Source: Gemmiger sp. An50 (GTDB lineage Bacteria; Bacillota; Clostridia; Oscillospirales; Ruminococcaceae). Taken from it: DNA of 64,000 bases. The stretch is from the NCBI RefSeq assembly GCF_002161595.1, contig NZ_NFID01000018.1:1-64000 (forward strand), read 5' to 3'. The translations under genes and the position numbers were made by a program. Numbering within the stretch: position 1 is the stretch's first letter; every line of letters starts with the position of its first letter. Of this stretch, positions 7,298-16,200 are shown in pieces. Below the pieces are notes generated by a model that worked only from the letters and a program-made list of their open reading frames with translations, made no database searches and was not told the origin of the DNA.

Positions 7298-8461
7298 TTA
7301 TACGTAGTTGCAGACACGTGCAATCGCCATCTCGGTATAGCCCAGGCTTTCCGCCTTGGTCTGCTGGCCGTTGGCCACCTTCACCACCAGATCCAGCAGC
7401 TCGTCGCCCAGCTGCTCCAGAGTCTTGGGTCCGTAGATCACGGGGCTTGCGTCCACATCAATGTTGTCCACCATGTTGGCGTAGGTGATGCGGTTGCCGG
7501 TGATCTTGATAACCGGAGCGATGGGGTTGCCGGTGGGAGTGCCGCGGCCGGTGGAGAACACCACAATCTGGCAGCCGCCAGCCACCATGGCCGCCACGCT
7601 GGAAGGATCGTTGCCCGGAGTGTCCATGATGACCAGGCCCTCTTCCTTGTTCAGCTGCTTGGCGTAATCGTACACGGCATTCACCGGAGTGTGGCCGCCC
7701 TTGTGGATGCAGCCCAGGCTCTTCTCCTCCAGGGTGGTCAGACCGCCTGCCTTGTTGCCGGGGCTGGGATTGCCCTCACGCACTTCCTCGCCCACCAGCT
7801 GCAGCGCCTTTTCGTAGCGGTGCACGATCTCGTAGATGCGGTCGTGTACCTCCTTGTTGGCCGCACGGGCTGCCAGCAGATGCTCGCCGCCGATAAACTC
7901 GGTGGTCTCGCTGAGTACGCTGGTGGAATTGTGCTGGACCAGCAGGTCGCTCAGCTGGCCGATCAGGGGATTGGCAGCCAGACCGCTGGTGGGATCGGAG
8001 CCGCCGCACTCGGTGCCGATGATCAGCTCGCTGATGGGGAACTCCTCACGCTGCAGGATGGAAGCCTCCGCAGCCATCTCCTTTGCATAGCGGACCGCCT
8101 GCTCGATGGCCTTCAGCGTACCGCCGGCCTCCTGGATGATGACCTGCTTGAGGGGCTTGTTGGTGCGCTCCTGGATCGCTTTGACCACCAGATCCATCTG
8201 ACAGTTCTCGCAGCCCAAAGAAATGACCACAGTGCCGTAAACGTTGGGGTTGGCGGCGTAGCCGGCCATCACGTCCATGGTAAGCTGCTGATCGCTGCCC
8301 ACCTGGCTGCAGCCGTTCTGGTTGTTAAAGGTGACCGCGCCCGTTACCTGGGACGCCACGATCCGGGTGGTATCGGATGCACATACACTTGCGGGCAGGA
8401 TCAGAATGTGATTGCGGACACCCACGCGGCCGTCCGGACGTTTGTAACCATAGAAAGTCAT
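7298..8461 (-). CDS. UxaA-family dehydratase large subunit (altronate/galactarate dehydratase-like, C-terminal domain)
   Basis: This 387-residue protein spans the GD_AH_C domain. It starts GYKRPDGRVGVRNHIL, typical of altronate and galactarate dehydratase catalytic parts and of sulfolactate sulfo-lyase beta. Cysteines expected for the iron-sulfur or metal site are in 'ASVCAS', 'NNQNGCSQ', 'LGCENCQ' and 'IGTECGGSD'. A late 'STGRGTPTGNPIAPVIKIT' segment is also conserved. It works with the 94-residue SAF-domain subunit encoded 23 bases upstream. Dehydration of a sugar acid to a 2-keto-3-deoxy acid is the likely reaction given KdgT. A SuyAB-type role cannot be excluded because SuyAB has the same split architecture. 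Confidence 0.85.
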   Translation of the reverse strand: MTFYGYKRPDGRVGVRNHILILPASVCASDTTRIVASQVTGAVTFNNQNGCSQVGSDQQLTMDVMAGYAANPNVYGTVVISLGCENCQMDLVVKAIQERTNKPLKQVIIQEAGGTLKAIEQAVRYAKEMAAEASILQREEFPISELIIGTECGGSDPTSGLAANPLIGQLSDLLVQHNSTSVLSETTEFIGGEHLLAARAANKEVHDRIYEIVHRYEKALQLVGEEVREGNPSPGNKAGGLTTLEEKSLGCIHKGGHTPVNAVYDYAKQLNKEEGLVIMDTPGNDPSSVAAMVAGGCQIVVFSTGRGTPTGNPIAPVIKITGNRITYANMVDNIDVDASPVIYGPKTLEQLGDELLDLVVKVANGQQTKAESLGYTEMAIARVCNYV

Positions 8462-8484
8462 AGTCGTATCCTCCTTGTTCGTTC

Positions 8485-8769
8485 TCAGTCGTGCAGGTCT
8501 TCGCGCTTGCTCTCGATGTTGTGAGTATGTACATGCTCACCCATCTTAATGTCGCAGGCAGCCATGCCGATGTGCTGGCCGTATTTGGAGACCATGTCGC
8601 CCTTCTTGATGTCGTGGCGGGCCAGCTTGTGGTAGATGGTCACATCCGTCACTGCTTTCAGGGTCTGGACCTGTCCGTCCAGCATGTAGTTTACCTCGTC
8701 GCCGGCCTTGATGGGCTCGATGGCGACCACCACATCGTCCTTCGCGTCAATAATCATAGCGTTCAGCAT
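8485..8769 (-). CDS. UxaA-family small subunit (SAF domain)
   Basis: This 94-residue protein is the separate N-terminal SAF domain of UxaA-type dehydratases. The end of the domain is highly typical: 'KYGQHIGMAACDIKMGEHVH' followed by a THN, and 'HDIKKGD' precedes it. AAAGGAGAG lies 8 bases before the ATG. In E. coli altronate dehydratase this domain is fused to the catalytic part; here it is a separate gene upstream of it, as in SuyA/SuyB. It probably forms a heteromeric enzyme with the 7298-8461 product. Confidence 0.85.
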   Translation of the reverse strand: MLNAMIIDAKDDVVVAIEPIKAGDEVNYMLDGQVQTLKAVTDVTIYHKLARHDIKKGDMVSKYGQHIGMAACDIKMGEHVHTHNIESKREDLHD

Positions 8770-8841
8770 AGGTTGTACTCTCCTTTTTCTTGGTTATACC
8801 GGCCACATGTATCCCCTGTGAGCCGTTTCACTCAAAATCAA

Positions 8842-9816
8842 TCAGGCCTTTGCCTCTTGTGCCTTGCCCTCCAGAGGGATCTTGGGGCAGCCGTATTTCT
8901 TTGCCCACCAGCCGGTGATGAAGGGTACCAGAATGGCGGTGAGAACGGTGGAAGCAGCCACCTGAACAGTAGCCTCGCTCACGAAGGGAGCGTAGGAGGG
9001 GTCTGCCAGCGCCACCGCTGCCGGAACCGCCACTGCGTTGCCCGCCGTGGTAGCCACGGCCCAGCCCGCATAACCGGGACGGCGGCCGATGACACGGTCA
9101 CAGAAGACGATGAAGGAACCGCCGACGAACACGGTGATCAGACCCAGAACGATGCCCTGCGGGCCGCCCTTGACCAGGTTGGTCACGTCGATGCCGGAAC
9201 CCAGAGTAAAGCCGACGAAGGGGATCAGGATGGAACCGGCAGGAGCCAGGAAATCGGCCAGGCCCCTATCCAGGTTGCCCAGGATCATGCCCACCAGAAT
9301 GGGGCCTACAGCAGCCAGCAGGGTGATGGGATCGAACTGCGCCAGGCCGGAAGCACCCAGCGCGATCAGGGTGAACAGAGGACCGTCGTTCAGGCTGAGC
9401 AGAGCCATGGAAGCCTGGTCGGACTCGTCGCCGTAGGTGCTCATCAGGGCCAGATACACGGAACCGTTGGAGTTGGTCACCGCACTGATGATTGCCAGGC
9501 TGGTCATGCCGAACACACCGTTCATGCCGAAGATCTTGCCCACGGCAATACCGATTGCCGCGCCGATAATGAACTTGGAGACCAGCAGGATGCCGCCCCG
9601 CTTCAGCACCTTGGGCATATCACGCAGCTGCAGGGTCGTGCCCAGACAGAACAGCTGCGCGCCCATGACTGCCGCCGCACCGGCATTGGTGAAGATCGCC
9701 GTGGTGTAGGAACCAATGCCCGTGATCTGCGGAAAGAATGTGTTGATGATGGAACCCAGCAGCAATGGGATCACCATCATACCCGCAGGTATCTTGTTGA
9801 TAAACTTCATAATCAT
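8842..9816 (-). CDS. kdgT: 2-keto-3-deoxygluconate permease
   Basis: This protein of about 324 residues has about ten hydrophobic segments and is closely KdgT-like. Family signatures include 'IPAGMMVIPLLLGSIINTFF' near the N-terminus, 'SNGSVYLALMSTYGDESD', 'LNDGPLFTLIALG' and 'GSGIDVTNLVKGG'. I chose the ATG at 9816, ten bases from GGAGG; a TTG at 9825 and an ATG at 9810 are alternatives. KdgT is a proton-coupled importer of 2-keto-3-deoxygluconate in pectin degradation. It is the first gene of the five-gene minus-strand operon and has its own promoter and palindromic operators. Confidence 0.92.
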   Translation of the reverse strand: MIMKFINKIPAGMMVIPLLLGSIINTFFPQITGIGSYTTAIFTNAGAAAVMGAQLFCLGTTLQLRDMPKVLKRGGILLVSKFIIGAAIGIAVGKIFGMNGVFGMTSLAIISAVTNSNGSVYLALMSTYGDESDQASMALLSLNDGPLFTLIALGASGLAQFDPITLLAAVGPILVGMILGNLDRGLADFLAPAGSILIPFVGFTLGSGIDVTNLVKGGPQGIVLGLITVFVGGSFIVFCDRVIGRRPGYAGWAVATTAGNAVAVPAAVALADPSYAPFVSEATVQVAASTVLTAILVPFITGWWAKKYGCPKIPLEGKAQEAKA

Positions 9817-9873
9817 GATTGCCAAACCTCCCTTTATTTTCAGCCGGTCATCCCTGCCGGCTTCCTTTTCTAA

Positions 9874-9946
9874 TTCGTATTTACGAACTTAATACGTATT
9901 CCCGAATCACTGGTTTTAGGATACCCCTCTGTTTTTCATTTGTCAA
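9874..9946 (-). promoter_or_regulatory. kdgT operon promoter with palindromic operators
   Basis: On the minus strand TTGACA (9941-9946), a 17-base spacer and TATCCT (9918-9923) form the promoter. Just downstream lie TTCGTA-TT-TACGAA (9874-9887) and the perfect palindrome AATACGTATT (9891-9900). The 10-base element CCGAATCACT at 9902-9911 recurs at 10083-10092 in front of the regulator gene, as expected for sites of the divergent IclR regulator. Confidence 0.7.
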
Positions 9947-10036
9947 TATTTTTTCCGGATTTGATTCTTTTTCATGAGGTTTGCACAAGGATAAATCAAT
10001 TTCCTTGTGGAGTATGCTTTTGACTTTTTCCTGCGT

Positions 10037-10092
10037 TTTACATTTTGGATATTATTTGTTATGATAAAACTACTTATATTTTCCGAATCACT
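10037..10092 (+). promoter_or_regulatory. Promoter and candidate operator of the IclR-type regulator gene
   Basis: TTTACA (10037-10042), a 17-base spacer and TATGAT (10060-10065) form a plus-strand promoter. The repeated element CCGAATCACT at 10083-10092 lies in the 5' leader, suggesting autoregulation. Confidence 0.6.
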
Positions 10093-10116
10093 CTACCCAG
10101 AAAGAATGTGAACAAA

Positions 10117-10923
10117 ATGGTCAAACCCGATGAACACCGCAGCACTTCCCGTGTGCTGGATATTCTGGAACTGGTCTCTTCCGAGGGTTCCGACGGCTTT
10201 ACGCTCACCGAGATTTCCAGCCGTCTGAACGCACCGAAAAGCAGCCTGTTCCCCATCATTCACACCCTGCATGCGCGCCGTTTTCTGGAGCTGAACCCGG
10301 TCACCGGGCGCTACTGCATCGGCCTGGGCGCCTTTACGGTGGGTGTTGTGTTCGCCAACAAACACACCCTGCTGGAGCACATCCGCAACGAGATGCGCCA
10401 GGTAACCGAGGGCTGCGGCGAGATCTGCCAGATGGGCGTAGCAGACCGCGGCAAGGTGCTGTATGTGGCAAAGGTGGAATCGCCCAATGCGATCCGGCTG
10501 ATCAGCTCGGTGGGCAAGCGGCTCCCCCTTTACTGCACCGCCCTTGGAAAGGCGCTGCTGATGTGCTGGCCGGACGATCAGATCCGCGCGCTGTATCCGG
10601 ATGCAAGCCTGATGCCCGCCGTCACAGCCAACACCGTTACCACCCCGGAGGCCCTCATCGAACAGGTGCACCAGATGCGCCAGGCAGGCTACGCCAGCGA
10701 ATGCGGCGAAAGCGATGAAAACATTCGCTGCGTGGCGGTTCCGCTTCTGGCAAACGGTCAGGTGATGGCGGCGCTCAGCGTGAGCGCCCCGCTGTTCCGC
10801 TTTGATGAGGAACGCCAGGCACTGGCCCTGGAAAAGCTGTTCATCGCCAAGCAGAACATTGAGTCCCTGCTCAAGCGGCCTGATTTCGCTCCTGAACTGA
10901 GCGGTTTTCTGGAATTGATCTAA
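10117..10923 (+). CDS. IclR-family transcriptional regulator (KdgR-like)
   Basis: This 268-residue protein has an N-terminal winged helix ('FTLTEISSRLNAPKSSLFPI' at about 30-50) and a C-terminal IclR effector domain ('LPLYCTALGKALLMCW', 'GYASECGESDENIRCVAVPL', 'VMAALSVSAP'). The chosen ATG at 10117 begins MVKPDEHRSTSRVLDILE, the usual IclR N-terminus; earlier in-frame starts would add an unrelated leader. It is divergent from kdgT, and shared sequence elements between the two promoters suggest it controls the sugar-acid operon in response to a keto-deoxy acid. The effector is inferred from family members such as KdgR. Confidence 0.88.
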   Translation: MVKPDEHRSTSRVLDILELVSSEGSDGFTLTEISSRLNAPKSSLFPIIHTLHARRFLELNPVTGRYCIGLGAFTVGVVFANKHTLLEHIRNEMRQVTEGCGEICQMGVADRGKVLYVAKVESPNAIRLISSVGKRLPLYCTALGKALLMCWPDDQIRALYPDASLMPAVTANTVTTPEALIEQVHQMRQAGYASECGESDENIRCVAVPLLANGQVMAALSVSAPLFRFDEERQALALEKLFIAKQNIESLLKRPDFAPELSGFLELI

Positions 10924-10925
10924 CC

Positions 10926-10974
10926 AAAAAGGCTCCGGCCGCATTGAACAGCAATGCGGCCGGAGCCTTTTTTG
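10926..10974. terminator. Bidirectional terminator between iclR-type gene and MATE gene
   Basis: A perfect 16-bp stem (10931-10946/10952-10967) with a 5-base loop, A-run on the left and seven T on the right. It serves both convergent genes. Confidence 0.92.
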
Positions 10975-10987
10975 ATTAATCTTTGAT

Positions 10988-12358
10988 TTATTTTGCCGCC
11001 GGGCGGTTTTCCATCCGCCGCTGCAGCCCGCGCCAGAACACGGCAAACATGATCACCAGGATCACGCCCTTGCAGATGGTGGAGATGGAAATGCTCCACC
11101 AGATGCCGTTCAGGCCCAAAGCCGTACTGGTCAGGACCATGGCCAGCGGAATGCGGGCCATGGTGAGCACCATGCTCAGGATGCTGGGCGGGGCGGTATG
11201 GCCAAGGCCTGCGTAGGCCCCCTCCACCAGGATCTCCCAGCACATGAACAGCTCGGAAAAGCCCAGAATCACTAGATAGTCCACGCCCAGAGGCAGCACC
11301 TCCTGCTCCGGGATGAAGAAGCCGAAGATCGGCCCCGCCGCAAAGATAAGCAGACAGCTGCAGAACACGCCCCACAGACTCATCATAGCAAAGGCGGCGG
11401 CGAAGCCCTTCTTGGCCCGCTTCAGATTTCCCGCGCCGTAGTTCTGGCCGATAAAGCTGTTCACCGCGGCGGCAAAGCCGTCCGCCGTCATCCAGCTGAT
11501 GGACTCGATCTGGCTGCCCACCTTCTGTACCGCCACCGCGTTGTCGCCAAAGGCAGCCACCATGCGGGCAATGTACATGGAGATCAGCGGGAACACCACG
11601 TTCATCACCGCCGCCGGACCGCTGATGCGCACCAGAGCGGCCAGCTCCGCCGGAGTGGTACGCTGGGTCAGCCGCACCTGGTCAAAGAGGCAGCTGTCCT
11701 GCCGGGCATAGGCAACCAGCAGCACAAACACCACCACCTGAGCCAGCACAGTGGCCAAGGCAGCGCCCGCCACCTCCATGCGGGGCACAGGGCCCACGCC
11801 GAAGATGAGCACCGGGTCCAGCACAAAATTCAGTCCCAGACCGCAGCACATGGCCAGGAAGGGGGTATGGCTGTTGCCGGTGGCGTTGACCACCGCAATC
11901 AGCACCTGATTCAGGAAAGAAAAGAACATGCCAAGGCCCACGATGATCAGGTATACCCGGGCCTGAGCCGCCACCTGGGGGCTGTTCAGCTTGAAGAAAC
12001 CGATCAGCGGCCCCGCCCCTGCCACCATGAGCAGGGTGTACAGCAGCGAGATCACCGTTGCCAACTGAATGGCAGCGCCCGCATACCGGGCCGCCGCCTG
12101 CTTGTCCCCCGCGCCCAGGCGCTGGGCCACCAGCACCTGCCCGCCGGTCTTGCCCAGAATCGCCAGCCCGTTGGAGAGCCACATAAACATACCGGCCGCA
12201 CCCACGGCGGCCACTGCTCCCGCGCCTACCCGGCCGACCCAGATCATATCCACCAGATTGTACGCCATCTGCACCAGCTGGGAGCCCATGATGGGCAGTG
12301 CCAGCGCGGTGAGGCTTTTCAGGATGCTGCCCCGCAGCAGATCCACCTGCTTTGCCAT
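10988..12358 (-). CDS. MATE-family multidrug/Na+ or H+ antiporter
   Basis: This 456-residue protein has twelve hydrophobic segments in two homologous halves, typical of MATE exporters. Conserved pieces include 'LALPIMGSQLVQMAYNLVDM' at about 18-37, 'SNGLAILGKTGGQVLVAQRL' at about 62-81, and in the second half 'VQKVGSQIESISWMTADGFA' and 'FIGQNYGAGN'. AGGAGG precedes the ATG by about 8 bases. It is 24 bases downstream of the pentapeptide-repeat gene and probably co-transcribed with it. Substrates cannot be predicted; family members export cationic drugs and fluoroquinolones. Confidence 0.92.
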   Translation of the reverse strand: MAKQVDLLRGSILKSLTALALPIMGSQLVQMAYNLVDMIWVGRVGAGAVAAVGAAGMFMWLSNGLAILGKTGGQVLVAQRLGAGDKQAAARYAGAAIQLATVISLLYTLLMVAGAGPLIGFFKLNSPQVAAQARVYLIIVGLGMFFSFLNQVLIAVVNATGNSHTPFLAMCCGLGLNFVLDPVLIFGVGPVPRMEVAGAALATVLAQVVVFVLLVAYARQDSCLFDQVRLTQRTTPAELAALVRISGPAAVMNVVFPLISMYIARMVAAFGDNAVAVQKVGSQIESISWMTADGFAAAVNSFIGQNYGAGNLKRAKKGFAAAFAMMSLWGVFCSCLLIFAAGPIFGFFIPEQEVLPLGVDYLVILGFSELFMCWEILVEGAYAGLGHTAPPSILSMVLTMARIPLAMVLTSTALGLNGIWWSISISTICKGVILVIMFAVFWRGLQRRMENRPAAK

Positions 12359-12382
12359 TGTACTTCCTCCTCCTTTTCCCGT

Positions 12383-13042
12383 TCAGCGAATGACGAGCCC
12401 CAGCACCCGGGCCAGGTCCGCCGCCTGATTCACGTTCACAATCGCACCCCGCAGCTCCTTGCCGGTATCGCTGACCACAATGCCCTCCATACGGCTGTCG
12501 GTGAAATCCAGCCCATTCAGAAGGGTACCGAAAAAGCTGGTTCCCATCAGGGTGCATTCCCGGAACGCCAGGCCCTTGTGGCGGCACTGAGCCAGAAAGG
12601 CCTCGCTCAGGTCGGTTTGCTTCATCAGCACCTGCTGCAGCAGTGCTCCCGTCAGGTTTGCCTGCCGGAGATTGCTGTTCTCCAGCCGCACATGCGCCAG
12701 GCGGCTGCCCGCAAAGCCTGCCCCCATAGCCTTGATGTTTTCCATCCGGCAGCGGCAGAAGTCTGCATCCTCCGCCTGCAGCGCCGAGCATTCACAGTTT
12801 CGGAACACCACATCCGCAAACCGGGCTCCGTGCCAGTTGGCCCCGGTGAACCGGCAACCCTGGAACAGGCAGCCCTGCACCTCCAGCTCGGTCAAATCCA
12901 TCCCGGTCAGGTCCGCCCCCACGATCTGCCAGCCGGTGAGCGCATCGCCCCGGGCCAGCGCCATATCTACCAGCTCCTCCGGCCGCTCCGCCAGCTCCAG
13001 CCGGGCAGGCAGCGCAGGCTCCAGCAGCTTGTTCCGTTCCAC
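12383..13042 (-). CDS. Pentapeptide-repeat protein
   Basis: This 219-residue protein is read from a GTG at 13042, chosen because GGAGGG lies 8 bases upstream; an in-frame ATG at 13126 would add an Arg-rich leader with no ribosome site. From about residue 45 it consists of tandem A(D/N)LXX-like pentads ('GADLTGMDLTELEVQGCLF', 'GANWHGARFADVVF', 'LRQANLTGAL'), predicting a right-handed quadrilateral beta-helix. Some such proteins (Qnr, MfpA) mimic DNA and protect gyrase from fluoroquinolones; most have unknown roles. The adjacent MATE exporter makes a resistance-related pairing conceivable, but nothing in the sequence proves it. Confidence 0.85.
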   Translation of the reverse strand: MERNKLLEPALPARLELAERPEELVDMALARGDALTGWQIVGADLTGMDLTELEVQGCLFQGCRFTGANWHGARFADVVFRNCECSALQAEDADFCRCRMENIKAMGAGFAGSRLAHVRLENSNLRQANLTGALLQQVLMKQTDLSEAFLAQCRHKGLAFRECTLMGTSFFGTLLNGLDFTDSRMEGIVVSDTGKELRGAIVNVNQAADLARVLGLVIR

Positions 13043-13177
13043 GGTCCATTCCCTCCTGTTGCTGGCGGTAAGGGTCCTTCGCCTTTGCCGCCTTGTTTTG
13101 TACACATTTCTTCTATCATAATCCATTCAAGCGGGCGGTACAATCCCCTTTTGGCTTTTCTTTTCGCCAAAGCAAAC

Positions 13178-13220
13178 AAACCCCGGCGGCCCCCTCCCAT
13201 GGGAAGGGGGCCGCCGGGGC
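13178..13220 (-). terminator. Terminator of the sialidase gene
   Basis: A long, almost perfect GC-rich inverted repeat (CCCCGGCGGCCCCCT/AGGGGGCCGCCGGGG, 13181-13219) lies 38 bases past the stop and is followed on the minus strand by TTTGTTTG. Confidence 0.8.
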
Positions 13221-13257
13221 ATTTTGAATGGAATTACAGGCTGGGCTCAGGCCGTGT

Positions 13258-16200
13258 TCAACCCTGCTTGCGGCGCAGCAGCACCAATGCGGCAGCGCTG
13301 CTCAGCGCCAGACCGCTCAGAGCAGCCACCGGCCAAAGGCTGTCGCCGGTCTGGGCAGATGCGGTACCTGTGGGTGCAGCCGTGGCAGACGGCGCCGCGG
13401 TGGAGCCGCTGCCGCTCTGGCCGCCCTGATCACCACCGCCCTGGCCCGGGTCGGGCGTGGGAGTGGGCACAGGGGTGGGCACCGGCGTCGGGGTGGGGGT
13501 CTCCTCCGGCTGCTCCGGTTCACCGGCATCCTTGGTATAAGAGCCGGTCACCACCAAATTCCGCTCCGGCATGGTCTCGGGCAGGTTCTGCCAGCCGCTG
13601 AAGGTGTAGCCCTCATGCGCCGGCGCGACGGGTGCGGCGATCTTCTCGCCTGCCTTATACTGCAGGGTGGCAAAGCTTTCCTCGGCAAAATACTCGCCGG
13701 TGATCCGGAAGGTCACGGTGTAGCGTGCATCTGCCTTCTTTTCCAGACTGCGCACAGCCCGGAACAGCTCGCTCGTGGCTCCGTTGATGGCTTCCTGGCT
13801 CTGCTGAGCCTGGGTCTGGGCGGAAGCGGACCGGGCGGCGGATTCCACAAACAGCGTGCCGTCCAGCGCGGCAGCCTGCTCCGCCTTGTCCTTCTTCTGC
13901 TGCATCCGGTCCCAGCTGGCCGGGGTGTACAGGCTCTCGTCCAGCTCTTCCAGGAACGCGATCATCTTTTTCAGGCCTGTGGCATTGGTGCGGTAATAGC
14001 TTTCGCCTGCCTGCAGAGCAAACTGGCGGTACATGGCCATTTCGCTGCCGCTGCCTGCGGTGATGCAGAACTTGCCGGTCTGGCTCAGGAAGTACTCGGT
14101 GCCGTCCAGCAGGGTGCTGATCCGGTAGCCGCCTTCCCCGTCGCCGGTGATGGCAAAACAGGTGGGAGTTTCCTTGAGCGGAGGATAGTTGCCCCCGGTC
14201 TCGCCCTCCACAGCCAGGTACCAGCCGGGCCGGGCCATGCTTTCCAGGGTATAGCCCTGCCCGGTTTTGGCCAGCTTCCACAGCTGGGTGTTGGCGTCAA
14301 AGCCGGTGTTCAGATTCAGCTCACCCGCTTCATCGCTCACGTCCACCTGGTCGGCGGCAGTGCCGGTGGCGCTGGAGTACAGTGCCTTGCCCCCGGCCAC
14401 GATGGCATACACGCCGTCCTCAATGGCGGTCTGTACCTTCAGCAGCGGGTTCTCTCCACGGGCCACACCCTCGATCACGCCGCCGTTTTCAAATTCATCC
14501 GGCAGGGTCACGGTGTTCTCGTCGGACACATAGACCCGGACGCTGTCCTGCAGGGTGAGGGTCTTGTCTTCCATCTTCACCTGCGCGGTCACGGTCAAAG
14601 TACCCTTACCCGCTGCCTGAGCGGTCAGGGTCACAGTCTCGCCCGCGCCGCTCTCGGTCTTGTCCAGCGCAGCCACAGCGGTTTCCTTGTCGCTGGTCAG
14701 GCTCCACTGTAGCCGGGCATCCTGCGGGATACCCGCCGCGCTGGCGCTCACCTGGACGGCATCGCCCGCGTCACAGGCAATGTCGCCAGTGTTCAGGGTC
14801 AGCTGCGGGGCCTGGGCCAGATAGCTCCAGCCCTCACCCAGCAGATCGGTCATTGCAAAGGAATCATACAGGATGTAGCCGACGCCATAGCTGGTATCTT
14901 CCTTTTCATACAGCAGGCCCAGGGCTTCGCCCTCCAGCTGGGTCAGGCAGGAATACAGGTAGCTGCCGGGGTATTTCACATCCGCCGGGTTCAGCCAGGT
15001 CACCTGATTGGTGGCCGCGTCGATGCTGCCGATGCGCAGCACGCCATTGTTCCGTCCGCTGCCCTTGGGATAGGATGCGGCGATCAGGTTGCCGTACACG
15101 TTTCCTTCCGCGTCTACCAGAGCGCCGTCCACATTGATGAAGGACACCATGCAGTTGCCCACATAGCTCAGCGCCTCATCCTTGTAGGAGGGACCCCAGG
15201 TCACGCCGCCGTCGTAGCTGTCGGCATAGCTGATGGTACCGATGTTGTTGCGGGAATACATGCGGATGCCGCCGTCCGGCAGCAGAACGGTCTGGGACTC
15301 GCTGGTCTTGCCCACGTTGTTGGTCACATGCTGACCACGCTGCCAGGTGGCGCCGCCGTCATCGGTGTAGATGACGCTGGCCCGCTCCTGGCCGGTGGCG
15401 TTGTCGTAGACCTGGAACAGCACCCGCTCGGTGCCGTTCTCGCCCAGCCCCACGGTCAGGCCGCGGCCGGGGCACACGCCCACAAAGCCCTCGCCCGGCT
15501 GCTTCACGTTCAGGATCTGGGGCTCGCTCCACTGGATGCCCGTTCCGGTCACGGTGCCGGTGCGCAGCCAGATGTGGAAGGTGGGATAGATCTTCCATTC
15601 CGACTGGCTGTAGAACACGTTGTTCTGCACGGTCTTGCCGCTGATTTCCTGCTTGCACAGAGACTTCACGACCGCATTGCCGCTGGTCTCGTACAGGTTG
15701 TATTCCGCGTCCACCCAGGCGCCGGTGAGCGCACCGGACGCGTCCTTGATGGGATAGAGGGTCCGGTTCTGGCCCTCCACCACCTTGGTCTGGGGGTCCT
15801 TGGAATCGATGTAGTAGGTGTAATCCGCCGCCTTGGTGGAGGCGATGGAACCGGCCTCGCCCTTGGCGATCACCAGATTGCCGTTTGCGTCAAAGCCGGT
15901 GCTTTCCTTGCCGGCGGTGCCGCCGTTCTGCAGGCCGGAATAGGCCGGGCAGGCGTCCACCACCATGTAGATGGTGCCGTCCTCACTCTGGATCAGCGCC
16001 GGGTCGATGAAAGAGGCACTCTTCCGGTAAGCGCCGGGAGTCTGGTCCGGGAAGTCGGCAAAGTGGTTGATCATCTGCCACTCCCAGGTCTTGCCGCCGT
16101 CCTTGGACAAGCTGACCAGTCCGTCCAGGTTGTTGGCCGCGTCCATGGTGGAGCCCCAGCGGGCGTCCGCCGCGCTCAGAATCCAGCCGTTGTCCAGCGT

